Part shown: one piece after another, positions 11,228-24,600 of the stretch | Position numbering within the stretch: position 1 is the first letter of the stretch | Layout: each line of letters starts with the position of its first letter | DNA from: Trichobilharzia regenti | Taxonomy: Eukaryota > Platyhelminthes > Trematoda > Strigeidida > Schistosomatidae | NCBI GenBank assembly: GCA_944472135.2 | Contig: OX235262.1 | Coordinates: 54,284,440 to 54,348,439 of the forward strand | DNA length: 64,000 bases | Reading direction: 5' to 3' | Program-made: the position numbers and the translations under genes | The notes under the pieces: model-generated | Databases searched by the model: none | Told to the model about the DNA's origin: nothing | The model's input: the letters and a program-made list of their open reading frames with translations, nothing else

Positions 11228-14214
11228 CTACACGTTTAAACAACTTAAAATATCTATGTAGGGTGAAAAAGAGGGTGTAAGAGTCAGACGTATAAGTGCA
11301 TTGTCATCTTTGAGCAGTCTGGTGACTGAGGAGATGAACACTGGAAGTGTGTTTGCATCGCGCACATTAGCTGGTAGTCTATTCCAAATGACTGAAAACT
11401 TATTTAAGAAGAAGTTGTACCGCACGTAAGTCTGACAGTGCTCCATAGCAGCTAGGTTGTGATGATTTCTAAGATTGTAACTGATGACAGCGGTAGGTTT
11501 AGTTATTGGCTCGGAGGAATGCAAGAGAAGATTAGTTAGCTTATAGTAAAAGATAAGGTTTAGCTTAAGGCGTCTTTTCCAGAGGGGTTCTAATCTTAGT
11601 CTTACGCATCGCTCATGGTATTCCAGACCACTTTCTAAACCAAGAGTTCTTGAGGTAAACTGCCGTTGCACTCCCTCTAATTTAAGCTTGTCATTTTGTC
11701 TTAGTCCGCTAAGAATAAACGGGCAGTATTCTAAGATAGGTCGGACACATACTTTGTATAATAAAACCCTAGTTTCACAACAAAAGAAATTGCGTGTTAT
11801 GCATCCTATCAGCCTTCGCGTTTTACGTCTGGCATAATCAGTCTGTTCAGCGAACGTTAGGTTACTAGAGTATCTAATACCGAGATCTACGACTGAATTG
11901 AGCTTAGCTAGTTTTCGCCCATTTATTTCAAGGTTTAGATCAAGCTTACTGTTGCCGATACAAATCCAGCCGCATTTGTCAATGTTAAAATTTAGACAGG
12001 ATTCAGCACACCACGTTGCAAGGCTACTTAGTTCAAGATGTATTTTAGTAACCATATCGCTTAATTCATGAGTGTAGCAGGAGTAGACGACTTTGAGGTC
12101 GTCAGCATATAGGAATGGTTTACCTGAGGTGAAGCACTTGCAAATGCTGTTAATGTAAACTGTGAATAAAAGTGGACCTAGGACACTACCTTGCACGACC
12201 CCACTTGAGATCTGCCTAGGATGAGACAATACAGATCCAACTTTGGTTATTTGTACCCTGTTGCTTAGAAATGATTTTAACCAGTTCAGTAATGGGTTGC
12301 GAATTCCACAAGAGTACAGCTTCTCAAAGAGAATACTGTGAGATACCATGTCAAATGCCCTAGATATATCGAAGTATAGAACAACGACTAGCTTACGTGC
12401 TTCGCGACTACTAGTGATGCAGTTGAAAAAGTCGAAGTGGCAAGTAACGCAGGATCTATTTTTGAGAAATCCGTGTTGAGACCTTGTAACAAGATCCTCC
12501 CTAATTAGGTAGTCTGACAATTGATCTTTACAACTTTCTCCATGATTCGTGAGATAACTGGGGTTATATTTATGGGTCTGTAATTGCGGACGTTTGCCCT
12601 ATCACCAGATTTGTAATGTGGAATTATGAAGCTAGTTTTCCACTCACTAGGGTAAGTGCCAGTGTCCATAGATATTGAGAAGAATTTAAGAAGTAACAGG
12701 GTATATCACACCCACTGTTTTTGAAAATTATCGAAGCGAGGCCATCCGGTCCCGTACTAGTGGAAGGTTTAAGGCTTTTAATTGCTTGTACTATTAGTTG
12801 ATTAGTGAACACAATGCTTTCAAGGGAAGAGATAGTAAGGGGAGCGGTTTCACCAGGCATATGTGTTTCTAAACTAAAGTTTGCAAACCAATCACTGAAA
12901 GTTCACAGATAGTGGCAGGTTCATTGTAGATTACTTTGTCGTGAAGTAAGTATGGGATTTCCCTCGCTGACTGCATTCGTTTTTTAAGAAGTGCCGTTAA
13001 GTTATAAACTTTGGAGGTACTTTCAAGTGCCGTTAACTCTTCGTCGAGGTCCTTTTGAGAACGTAGGCGCTTGATAGATTCAAGAGACTCGTGGATTGAG
13101 AGCAATAGTGATATGTCCTTAGTGGAATAGTACTGTTTCTTCAGTTTCCTTAACTTATTACGGTGTGCCCTTGGAATATATTCAGTTCGGTGTCTACTTA
13201 ATTTCACTATTTTATTTGGGGCAACTGTATCTAGACAAAGGGTAACATTCCTGTAAAACAGGGTTACTAAGGCCTCCAGGGAGTCAGTGGTAAAATAGTC
13301 ATCCCATTGACAGAGTCGAATAAGTTCTTGGACTAATCCCCAGTCTGTATATTTGTAACTACGACATATTGTGCTTCCTGAGTCTTGTTTGTTTCCTGTA
13401 TTTAGTGGTGAGAAAGGCAGAGAGCAGAGTACCATTCTATGGTCACTACTGGAAAATCTATTACCAACATAAGTGGATACTGGGATTGTGTCATGACAAA
13501 AAACAAGGTCCAAATGTTGTCCCCACGAGTAGGTGTCTGGACGTGTTGTTGCCATCCATAACAGTCTATAGTGGCAAGTAATTCGTCGAAGCGTTGGGGG
13601 CCGGAACTAGTTAGCCAATTGACTTCTGGAAGATTGAAGTCCCCTGCAATTATTTTGTAATTAGCACTAAACGAGGATGCGTGTGCAAACGATTTAGCTA
13701 ATAACGCATCAGTTTCTTTTGTTGCGCTTGGTGCTCGATAAACACAGCCTATGAGAAGTTTGTACTTATCTCCATGTAAGACAACCCAGAGTGAGTCAGG
13801 TACATTATTCATTGTTTCATCTTCCACCTTACTGACTACAAATGAGTTATGTATATATATGAGACATCCTCCACCACGCTTGCAATCTCTGTTTGCACGG
13901 TGTACAGTGTAATCATCGATACCTATATGCACATCAAGTACTGAGGATGAGCACCATGACTCAGTAATCAGAGCTACAGTAGGCTTGGCGACTAATAATA
14001 ATGTCCTTAGTTCAGATATCTTATTGATTAAGGAACGTGCATTAATTAGCAATATCGTGAATAAGTCACGGGATACTACAAACTGGCTTAAAATGTCACC
14101 ATAACCTAAATCTATTTGTGCGTCAGCACCGCAAGAATTTATGAATGAAAAGGAGGTCGGACTGGGTGTCTGCACATCGGAGTTGGTGTGCAATGAGGTG
14201 GTCCTAGGTGCCAT
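11228..14214 (-). pseudogene. A1 ORF2: endonuclease-RT, broken by small indels
   Basis: ORF2 of family A. The endonuclease part starts at ATG 14214 and contains NARSLINKIS, TESWC, CKRGGGCLIY, CVYRAPS and GDFNLPEVNW; SSDHRMV follows after a frameshift near 13524. RT motifs follow: STGPDGLASIIFK, RNPLLNWLKSFLSN, SSGVVQGSVLGPLLF and YADDLKVVY. Compared with A2 there are three extra one-base losses, all in short runs (near 12535, 12708 and 13524). A fourth one-base loss near 12897-12901 is shared with A2. Nothing else large is missing, so this is a recently damaged copy, or some indels are sequencing errors. Confidence 0.88.
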
Positions 14215-15250
14215 GGGTCGTACCAGTGATTCAGGACACCTGGAAAATTTACCATGTGTTCCTGGATATAAGGGTAGTACAGGTTGGGCCTAGGTTGACG
14301 GTTAAAAGGCATAGCATCAGAAGGTCTACCCATCCAACTGCTATTCGTCATACCGGTATACACCTTCGGGTTGTTTTTATAACTTAAAGGGAATTGTGAA
14401 GGAAGGTGCTTTGGCTGCAAGACTTTAGGAGTCTTGGAGCCTGACTTTCTATAAGGTGGAGCATGCGGAACACCTCCAGATGTACTTATGTTTCGAGAGG
14501 AGTTTTTCGTAACAAGTGATGGTTTGTTGGCATTCTTACTCTCAGCAGGCTTATTGAATACAAAGTATTCTTCCCCATCATTAGTCTCAACCCTGCGAAA
14601 TTTGTTCATCGTGGTGAGGTTACTACGTTTGGGGGGAAATTTCTTAGAACAACTTGCAGAAGTTCTAGTCATTTTAACATCTTTCGATGAGGCTTTGTTT
14701 ACAGGGGTACTGGTATCTAAATCAGTTCCTAGTTCCATTGGCAGGTGTGGTTGTTGTGTAGTTTGCTGAATGCTAGTTTCAGCACTAGGTGTCTGTTGCT
14801 GTGCACGATCCTTTTTTGGTAAATCTAAGCTAGAGGAGGTGACCAGGTTATTACTACGCATTATTCTGCGCTGACACGGTGTTTTATCCTGAGCTACGGT
14901 TATAGACTTATAACTGCTATTCAGTCTTAAGTGATCCTGACATTTAGTAAACTTACTAGCATCAAGGGAATTACTGAATTTAAAAATGATTGGGCAATTA
15001 GCCTGGTTAGACTTTTTACGAAGTCGTTTGCATTCACATGGAACACTAGCCATGCCGCAACAAATCAGGATTTTGTGTCTTACAGTTTTCAGGGGCAGAG
15101 AATCTGGGACGTTGTAAACTATAGCTTGGTGAGAAGAGGTTATACGCTTCATCACCTCCGTAGCCAAGCAGTCAATCAGATTTTCAGCTTTATTTAGGTT
15201 GTCTGGAGATATTTTAGGATGCCTTTCTAAAAGACAGGCTATTGGGTCTA
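14139..15250 (-). CDS. A1 ORF1, N-terminally truncated
   Basis: ORF1 of CR1-like elements encodes an RNA-binding chaperone thought to coat element RNA. Here it lacks the first 120 or so residues because the element is 5'-truncated at about LDPIACLLERHPK. The upstream frame belongs to the flanking B1 sequence, not to A1. Visible parts are IVYNVPDSLPLKTVRHKIL, CECKRLRKKSNQANCPIIF (an RRM-like core with a Cys/basic patch) and a long Ser/Lys/Pro-rich low-complexity tail. Its 3' end overlaps the start of ORF2 by 76 bases, with ORF2 in the -1 phase, as in A2. Confidence 0.75.
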
Positions 15251-17555
15251 TATATATCACACCTTGTTGCAGTCCCTCAGAACTATCTATCTTCGCTGAT
15301 GAATTCACTATTTTTGCTGCTGCTTCGTTTGGTAACTCCTTATCTATAGTGACTGGCAACTTCAACTCCTGTGACTGCAGTTTTATTACATTGCTGGGCC
15401 ATGAAAATGTTGTTAATTTCCCAACTCGACAAAATACTTCACTTGATTTAGTATTTATAAATGATTCTGGAATATACGAAGCTCGTAAAAGAGCCCCGCT
15501 CTTCAATTCTGATCATTGTATTGTACGAGTCTTACCCAAAATTTACGGAAAGTTACACAGTAAAGCCTCCTCAAACTTGTCTAAGAAAGTTGTTCACAGA
15601 TGCTACGCAAATGAGAACGTACATCATCTTAGAAACATGCTCAGTTACACAAGATGGGATTTGTTTAATGATGATTCACTTGATGGCAATATCTCTAATA
15701 TTACATCCCATCTGAAATTCTGTTTTGAAATCTGTTGTCCAAAAGAAACACCATTCGTCAAATTTGACCATTTCTCCTCGACTCAAATTAAAACGCTCCG
15801 TAGAGAGAAGGAAAAACTGCATAAGATGAAAGATAAAAGTGGTGTAAAAAGAACTAACTTCTTAATTAAGTCTGAAATGCAGAGGTTGAATGTAATATAT
15901 AACCAGAAATTCATATCCTGCAAAAATCCTTCTAATATGTGGAAACTATTTAAGGAGATCACTGGTGGTAAGCAGATAAACAATATTCCATATTCTTCTG
16001 ATGTATGTAATCTTAACAAATCTCTTATTTACTCTCCCTCAAATGCCATGCTTCCCAGCATCACCTGTGCTAATAATAGCCCCTTTCCAGGTTTTAACAC
16101 AAATGATGTTCAAAAGTGCCTCAAGTCTCTAAACCCTTCCCAGAGCTTAGGTCCCGATTATGTACCTAGTATTACTTTTAAAAAATGTTCTGATATTCTG
16201 TGTCACCCTCTTACTGATCTATTTAACAAACCTTTTTCCGATAATATTGTGCCTGACGTTTGGAAGGACATTAAAGTTGTACCCATACCTAAATCATCTA
16301 CTGGAGCATGTGTCAAACTTAGACCCATTGCTATTACCTCTCCTTTTTTGAAAACTATGGAGAAATTACTTTTACTTAGTCTTGTACCTTCGCTTAAATC
16401 CTTTAATGACCCTAAACAATTCGCCTATAAGCACAGTAGAAGCACTTTAGATGCAGCTGCCGTCTTATATCATAAGATTGCTTGCAGTCTAGACAAGGGG
16501 GCTAAATTTGTTCGTTGTGCCTTCCTAGACTATACATCTGCTTTTGACTCGGTCCCTAGGGACATCTTATTAAATAAACTTGCTGCAAGTCAATCAGAAT
16601 GTTGGGCTGTTAACTGGTTACATTCCTATTTCTCAGATAGAAAGCAGTACACCGTATATAAAGAGATGTCTTCCACTTCATTGCCTACTGAAGCTGGTGT
16701 CCCTCAAGGTGCTGTTCTTTCTCCTTTTCTTTTTTCTTTCTTCTTGCATGACCTGCCTCACTCTGATGAGATAAACTTTGTGAATTACGCTGATGATTTA
16801 ACAGTTTCAATGGCTGTTAACTCCCAGCTAGATTGTACCAAAATAAATAGCTTTCTATCGGAAGTCAGCAAATGGTCTGAGTCTAACAGTCTTAAACTGA
16901 ATCCTTCTAAGTGTCAAACTGTTGATTTCAGCTTAAGATGTAAACGACAGTTAAAAGAAGTCATCGATTCTCATGACAGTTGTAAAATTGACGACAATGA
17001 TATAGGAATAAATCAGAAATTAAGTATCTTGGACTCATTCTCTCTTCTGATCTCTCCTGGTCTTCCCATGTCTTAGCAATCTCCAGTAAAATATTCCCCC
17101 TGACATTTTACATTAAGAAGTTAAGACACTCGGCTTTAACTCAACCCCTCATCTTACAGTTTGTAAACTCTTGTATCCTACCTATTCTTCTCTATTGGTC
17201 CCCTTTATTCTTTCCTGGTTTGCTTAAAAAAGACTATGTCACAATCCGTAGAATACTGAAGACTGTCAGTAGGGTGAGTTGTGTCCCAGTGGACCACATA
17301 GTTAACATCGTTGTCGATAGGCACTTGACTTCGTGCAATAAATTTGCTAAAGGGATTTTGTCTGACTTGGAGCATCCACTTTACCCTCAGCTTTCACCTT
17401 GCATCTCCTCAGGTAGAACAAGGAGTAACTTCAGAAAACTGTATGATCGCACGTCTAAGTATGAGAATTCTATGATACCATACTTGGCACGTATTTTGTG
17501 TGATGAAAACAGTGTCAGGCAAGAATTAACTAACCTTTTTTCATCTAGTAAATAA
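15251..17555 (+). pseudogene. B1 ORF continued: endonuclease C-half and RT
   Basis: The remainder of the B1 ORF after A1. It reads YITPCCSPSELS and NSLSIVTGNFNSCDCSF (the family has GDFNS, so Asp to Asn at a catalytic-motif position), then RAPLFNSDHCIVRVLP. RT motifs follow: SLGPDYVPSITFK, KLRPIAITSPFLKTMEKL, QFAYKHSRSTLDAA, FLDYTSAFDSVP, EAGVPQGAVLSPFLF and NYADDLTVSM. A frameshift near 17005 breaks the frame that would carry YLGLILSSDLSW; the last part is open again at 17220-17555 and ends in SSSK. The copy is inactive. Confidence 0.85.
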
Positions 17556-18248
17556 ACAATTTCCTCCATCCATCCTTATATACCTTCAAGTTTTACTTTT
17601 ATTACTTCTATTATATTTATGGTCCTGTTACTTCTCTGTTTTACTCTCATAATTGCAAACACCAACTTATCTCCATGACGGCTGTAATCTTTGTTTTTCC
17701 CTTCACCATATCATGTAAAGAGAACATTATATTCAATATTTTTAAACATGCTAGGATTCCTATACCATATTGTCAATACTGTGTGACACAAGCCAACGGC
17801 AATTTTTACTTGTATTCTTATTATTGTTACCCTAGCTGTTATCATTATTATTGTTATTTCCATTCCATATACTGCATGTTTTTGACAATACCTCTATTGT
17901 AAATGTGGAAAATTTTTTGTGTGATTAATTTTATTTACAATTTGAGGAAATTAGATGCAATATTGTGATTAATGCTGAAAATTCCATTCTGTATCACAAG
18001 TACTGTTTTTGGAATAAAATAAATCATTATTATTATTATTTCAAACGCATGTTATTATGACCTTGGCGGCCTGCTTAAATCTTGGGCTACCAATTACGTT
18101 AAACATTACAATTCATATTGCATCTAATTTCTCATTTCTAATTGATATTAATCAATAAATCTTATTCAAATATGACCTCTAATCGGATTATTTATTCTCG
18201 TGAATATTTATTATCTTTAAAACCTACTGATCTGCAACTCCATAAAAA

Positions 18249-19922
18249 GACAAGAAAAAGCATCATGCCGGCTGGCAGAGAGCATTAAAAAATACCCCTA
18301 TTCAATTCATGACTTTTCCCGCAATTATGAGTACCGATTGTCGCTCCCTGCCGGCTAAAATTAACTGTCTTCAATCGCTGGTGTCTTCCATTATATATCA
18401 TAATACTGGGATCATATCACTTCAAGAAACATGGCTTCATGATCTATATGATGACAATCTAGTGTATCTAAATAATTTCAAATTATTCAGACAAGATCGG
18501 TGTAGTTCCAGGAAGAAACGCGGTGGCGGTGTCGCCATATTCATCAATTCACAGTGGTGTACGTCTAATAATGTATGTTTCAAATTCTCTAGTGACAATA
18601 TTGACTGTCTCACCGTTAAGTGTCGACCTAAACATTTGTCAAAATACAACTACATTTACATCTCGAACATGTATATTGCTCCTGCATGCAACTCCACAGA
18701 ATTATCTTTATTTGCGGATGAGTTTACTTCCCTTGCTGCCAGCTCCTTTGGAAATTCCTTGTCTATAGTTACTGGTGATTTCAATTCTAGTGATCACAGC
18801 TTCCTAATTTTACTTGGACACGATAATATTGTCAACTTCCCGACCAGAATGGATATCACTCTTGATCTTGTGTTTACAAACGACGCAGGAATATTTGAAG
18901 CTCGAAAAAGAGCCCCACTACTAAATTCAGATCACTGTATCATAAGAATATTGCCCAAAGTATATGGAACGCAGCACAAAAGGGTCTTCTCACACCTTGG
19001 AAAGAAAACACAACACAGATTTTATTCCTATGACAACACACTGAATCTTAGGTCCATGTTAAGAGACACAAACTGGGACTTATTTACTGAACAAGCTCTT
19101 GATAACACAGTTGCCAACATAACACATTATCTTAATTTCTGTCTTGATGTTTGTTGTCCAAAAGAGACAATCTTCTTAAAATTCGATCGCTTCTCCTCTT
19201 CTCAACTCAAAAAGCTCCACCGTGGAAAAGAGAGGTTGTTCAAAATGAAAAACAAATCTGGTGTTAAGAGAATGAACACTTTGATTAAGCTTGAATTACA
19301 AAGATTGAATGCTCTCTATAACCAGAAGTTTCTTTCATGTGAATCCCCATCAAACATGTGGAAGTTATTAAAGGAAATCACAGGTGGTAAGCAAATGATG
19401 AGTGATATTTCTGTAGATGTTAACATGCTTAATGAATCCTTTATATGCATCCCAGCAAATGTTATGATTCCTAACTCAAATAGTGTAAACAATGACTGCC
19501 TCTCATGCTTTAACACGAATGATGTCCTAAAGTGTCTTCAATCTCTCAAGCACACTCAGTCTCTTGGTCCTGATGATGTTCTTGCTGTTATCCTTAAGAA
19601 GTGTGCCGACATCTTGTGTTCCCCGTTAACTGACATTTTCAAGGAATCGTTTTCCAAAAGTATTGTACCTGAATCATGGAAAAATATCAAGATTGTTCCA
19701 GTGCCTAAATCAACAAGTGGACCTAATGTTAAGTTTAGACCCATTGCAATTACCTCACCCTTTTAAAAAGTTATGGAAAGACTTATTTTACTTGACCTTG
19801 ATCCTTCTTTAAAACCTTTCAACGACCCCAACCAGTTTGCTTATAAAAATAGTAGGTGTACGTTAGATGCCGCTGTTGTCCTCCACCATAGCATAGTCTC
19901 TAGTTTAGATAAAGGAGCTACT
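18249..19922 (+). pseudogene. B2 5' half: endonuclease and RT start
   Basis: Endonuclease and the first RT blocks of family B. It reads KKKHHAGWQRALKNTP, STDCRSLPAKI, LQETWLHDLYDD, KKRGGGVAIF, TGDFNSSDHSF and NSDHCIIRILP, then SLGPDDVLAVILKK and KFRPIAITSPF. A TAA at 19764-19766 replaces a Leu codon (TTA to TAA). The same frame continues with KVMERLILLDL, QFAYKNSRCTLDAA and SSLDKGA, then ends at the insertion of C1. A small leader ORF at about 18176-18290 with NRIIYSREYLLSLKPTDL lies one base out of phase. Confidence 0.82.
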
Positions 19923-20057
19923 CTGTATCGCGGTACGTTCAACGTTTGCGTTACATTTTTACGTGATTCGTTACATAAAATTTTTCTTGTTGTAATACTT
20001 GCACAAGTACTGTACCACTTCCATACTTGTAACCACTAACTCTCATTTCTAATAGTT

Positions 20058-21639
20058 ATGGTTAATCAAAGTAAAAAGCAACGAACCCAATCCCCTGTAA
20101 AACTGGTGTCTAATTTAACGTCCTTGATTGCTACATCAAGCAACACCCCCCAACAAACGGCTATAGTCAGTCACATAACTCACGTGTATGCCGTAAGCGT
20201 CGAGCTGAAACTGAGGATAAAACTGTACTGACAGCTAGTATTAGCACTACTCCTAAAAATTCGGTACCCTCTGCTCATACAGAACTCCTCCCTTCACCTT
20301 ATGTGCTTATCGAGAAACTCCAGCCATCAAGCTCTTTTTCAGTACTATCTTCAGAAATAGAACTTCTAAAGTTGTCTATAGGAGAACTTAAGGCTGAGTT
20401 AAGGGAAATAAAAAACAGTAAGTCAGTAAATGCTGGAAACATCGAAACCAATACCGAGATATCCAAATTATCAGATCAGATCAGCGATATCAGATCGCAG
20501 GTCTGTGAGCTGACACCTCTAACTATCCTCATGAAAACTGTAAACCTTAACAAGCTTGACACAGAATCGGTAACTAAGGTAGATAACCTCATTAACTTTG
20601 TTACCACAGAAGTAACAAAACGACTCGACGCAAAACTGAGTGCTATTGTCTACAACGTTCCGGACAATGAGGCACTAAAAAAGGTACAGCGCATCTTACT
20701 TAGTGAAGCGAAAATGCCTAACTCCAAGACTAAGTGCTATAGGCTGAAGAAGAGTCAACATGAAAAGTGTTGTCCTATTCGTTTTCAGTTCGAAACACCG
20801 GCAGAGACCAGAAAATTCATTCACTCCCAACACACCCTATCGCAAGCCAGAAACTACAAACATATAAAGGTCGGGGTGGACAAAACAGTTATAGAAAGGC
20901 GCGCATACAACTATCTCGCTAAGACTAATTGTGAAATAGGTAATAGGACATTGCAAGCAGCCATTATTCCCAACCCTGTGAAAGATACAGTAGACCCCAC
21001 CGCATCACCCCTCTCAAAACACACAGAATTATCCCATCAGAGTGCAACACCAGCCGAAAGGCCACTAGACTGTAACCAAATAAATAATAAAACCATACCA
21101 CCCATCACCGCAGAATCTAAAATGCCACTAAATAACCCCAGAAAAAAGTCAAAACCCCCCGAAATTCGACTTTGTCCTCTCCTAGCTATAACTCCATTGC
21201 TAAAGATAAGGAAAATATGCCCCTAAATCATACCAACAAAAACAGTGGCAGCTTAAATAAGCCCACACTCCCCACGGTTAATAGTATTAGCACTCACAAC
21301 GTGCTAAATCGCACCATGGCACACACTAATATCCAATGTCACAACAATGTCACCCTCAATAGTACAAGTGGTAATAGTCAGAACTCGGCTACCAACAACT
21401 CAGGGTCTTCAGAGTATGGCACACAAACAAATTTCGACCGGATATATGGTACAAGTCTGCTGGGAACTAACCCAAAATGCAGTACACACGAAACCCACAC
21501 AAGGACACAACTAGCATCAAACAATAGGTGGAATAATAAGCCATGGTCATCACAAGGATCCAATCATTTTTTATCCCCCGCGTCCCTGTCAGCGTTGAAA
21601 AAACAGCTGGTAGGGATGTTAACACTCCTAAACCACTAG
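20058..21639 (+). pseudogene. C1 ORF1, broken by two frameshifts
   Basis: RNA-binding ORF1 of family C. ATG 20058 opens MVNQSKKQRTQSP. The frame shifts near 20175-20185 into one containing KRRAETEDKTVLTASIS, and later LKLSIGELKAELREIKNSK (a coiled-coil-like Leu heptad), AIVYNVPDNEALKKV, KCYRLKKSQHEKCCPIRF and KVGVDKTVIERR (RRM-like core and C-terminal domain). It shifts again near 21175 into an Asn/Ser/Thr-rich tail ending at 21639. The tail overlaps the ORF2 start by 97 bases, with ORF2 in the -1 phase as in A2. The indels make this copy inactive. Confidence 0.75.
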
Positions 21640-24600
21640 TGCTGGCTCCCTCCTTGCATGAAAACAGGAACGGTCTAGTGCACCCGTATCCATTAGGCAC
21701 ACTTGACACTTGCACAAGTATAGGCCAAATAAAGAACCCTACCCACTTCTGTAACCTAACTAAAAATAAAAGTTCCTTAGTCTATAGCAAATCCAGTACT
21801 CCAACTCCTAATTCTTCACCGAAAACAGCACACACCAACTCGATAGACATAGGTGAGCATGATGCTGGAACTCCTCTTAACATAGGATCGTCATGTCCAG
21901 CAGAACTACTGGGTGCTGAACCATATTCGGGGCTGACTAACGAACTTAAATACTTCAAATGCTACTTCAACTCTCATCTTTACGTAATCCTCATAAATGC
22001 TAGATCTGTTCTAAATAAATTGCCGATGCTCAGAGCACTCACAGTAATATACAAACCCCCTGTAATTGTCATCACTGAATCTTGGTGTCATTCGAACATC
22101 CTGGATGAAGAAATAAGCTTAGATAACTACACACACTTTCGGTGTGACAGGGAAGGTGGTAAGGGAGGGGGTTGTCTCATGTACTTTCTGAATGCACTTA
22201 CTGTATCACAGCTAGAAAGTAGTACACTTAACATGCCTGAGACTCTATGGGTTAATGTACACTTAAATAACGTAACAGCATTAATTGGATGCACCTACAG
22301 AGCACCTGGCACCTTTAGTAATTACGAGACCCAACTTATTAATACTCTGGAGCAATTATCCGACTTACAATACGATCATAAGATCCTATGTGGGGACTTT
22401 AACTTACCTGAAATCAACTGGGATATACCCACAGGTCCAACTAAATTTGATAAGTTCTTAGACACACTGGATATACTTGGCTGGAAACAAACTGTCACTA
22501 CTCCCACAAGAGGTAACAACGTACTAGACTTAATCTTCTGCCACAATATAAGCCCCCTTTCAACGCTAGTAGGTTCTGAGTTTCCAGGGAGCGACCACAA
22601 AACAGTGATGTGTGCACTGCCAATTCCGCTGAGTAGCAATGCATCTCATACCTCCACTTCACAACAAGTAATATATAGGAACTATAGTAAGGCAAACTGG
22701 GCCTTAGTTGAATCGATGCTAAGATCCTCCAAATGGGATGAATACTTCACTACTGATGACCTATCGAGAGCCCTAACCATCTTCTACCATAACTCTAACA
22801 CATGCTTAGATGCTGTCATTCCACTCCAAACACTAAAGGTTTCCCCACACAGAAAGTCATTCATAAAACCAAAGGATCGTACGAAACTGAAGAGACTCTC
22901 AACAAGTTACTTCAAACACCACGACTTTGGCACTCTAGGTCTAATACTTAACACCCTTAGCTCCATCTCACAAGCTCGAGATTTCCGTATGAGAAAGGAA
23001 GAACGCATCGCAGTAGCCAGTCCTGCTAGAGTGTATGCACTCACAGAAATCTTAAGGAAGCGAATGAATCGCAAAAATCACAGCATTTCTCTCCTCATAG
23101 ACAAAGGTAGGCTATGCACTAACTCTGCAGACATATGTGAACTATTCAACAAAACGTTTGCAGGTAACTACCTTAAGCCCTCAGTCCAGCTACTCGATAT
23201 ACACCCTATTACTAATATGGCACAAACTCCATCTCCACTCACACCAAACCAAATTAGCACTGTTGAATTCACTTACACTAATATTAACCAAACTATAAGA
23301 ACCCTCAAAAGTTCAAAAGGTTTCGGTACCGACGGTATATCATCTTACTTCTATAAATATGGTGGCCCTGACATTCCTCTACTGCTGCTTAAAATATTCA
23401 CAATGTCCCTAGAAACCCAAACTTACCCTGACATATGGAAGACAACATTCATTATGCCTAAACACAAATCTGGCTCGAAAACTGAAGTCAGTAACTACCG
23501 GCCAATCAATATCACACCTATAGCATCTAGAATCATGGAGAGACTAGTCAAAGATAACTTAATCAAACATATGCTTAGCTGCAATATTATAAGTCCGAAC
23601 CAACATGGATTCCTGAAATCCAGATCATGTTTAACATGTCACCTAGACTTCTTCAATTTTGTAACCAGCAGTCGTGACAGACGGCAACTAGTACTTGTCA
23701 TCTACTTTGACATTTCTAAGGCATTTGACCGTGTTGACCATTCACTGCTAACAAAGTTAGGTCTTAAAAGGATTAATGCTCAAATCAAATCTGAAATCAA
23801 AAATCTTAATGCTATCTATAACCAAACACTTTTATCATGCAAATCTCCTAACAGCATGTGGAAACTTTTCAATGAAATTACTGGCAAAAGTAAGCGATGT
23901 AATGTTTTTCCCTCTTTTGATGTTAATGCTCTTAATCTGTCTTTTTTACGCTCTCCTTCTACTATAACCACTTCTAACGTTACCAATCTTGTAGCTGATA
24001 ACTTCCAGGACTTCAATACTCTCGATGTTTTGAAATGTCTTAAAACTCTTAAGCCCTCACATAGTCTTGGCCCTGATAGCATACCTGCATATGTTCTAAA
24101 ACAATGTGCAGATGCTTTATGTTCTCCTCTAACTAATATACTAAATGCTTCTTTCCGTGAAAACGTTGTACCTGTTCCATGGAAAGACATTAAAATAGTC
24201 CCTGTCCCTAAACCTGGCAATAGCAAGAACGTAAAGTTCAGACCCATCGCCATCACTTCCCCGTTTCTAAAGCTCATGGAAAAACTAGTACTTCATAAAC
24301 TCGAACCCTCCCTTAAAAGCTTCGAAGACCCCAAACAATTTGCCTACAGACAGGGTAGGAGCACTTTAGACGCTGCAGCCGTCTTACACAACAGTATTAT
24401 CTCATCATTAGACAAAGGTGCCAAATATGTCCGCTGCACGTTTCTTGACTTTACTTCTGCTTTCGACTCTGTACCTAGAAGTCTCTTGCTAAATAAGCTC
24501 TCCATGACACAAACCGAGTCCTGGGTCACTAACTGGTTGCATTCCTACTTTTCAAACAGAATGCAGTACACCGTATACAAAGGCCAATCCTCCTCTGCTG

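Larger units (their letters stand above)
10188..15250 (-). mobile_element. Family-A CR1-like element A1, 5'-truncated, inserted in B1
   Basis: A minus-strand copy about 5.06 kb long. Its 3' tail, read on the minus strand, is the double hairpin plus (TTA)n at about 10188-10260. Its 5' end stops at 15250, within ORF1 at the codons for LDP, where the longer copy A2 continues. It is nearly identical to A2 (35197-40860). The flanks share a short TATA-type repeat: CAAATATA on the left, CTATATATATC on the right. Joining the flanks restores the B1 reading frame (FVTNI then YITPCC), consistent with target-primed insertion with a 4-6 bp duplication. Confidence 0.9.
9600..18045 (+). mobile_element. Family-B element B1, split by element A1
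   Basis: B1 starts with the conserved family-B 5' terminus GGCGGCCTGCTT (also at 18065 and, reversed, at 62325) and ends with the family-B 3' terminus. That terminus is the stem ATTCCA/TGGAAT followed by AAATAAATC and (ATT)n near 17980-18045. Its ORF is interrupted at about 10190 and resumes at about 15251, where the minus-strand element A1 lies between. Excluding A1 it is about 3.4 kb long. The ORF is defective: a TAG at 9795-9797, the A1 insertion, and a frameshift near 17005. Confidence 0.85.

Noticed and set aside
19922..19962. TACGTTC present at both ends of C1 as a target-site duplication
   Set aside because: On the left it is part of the shared 5' end (GCGGTACGTTC) also found in A2, so the match with the B2 codons on the right is coincidence. 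At most one base is duplicated.
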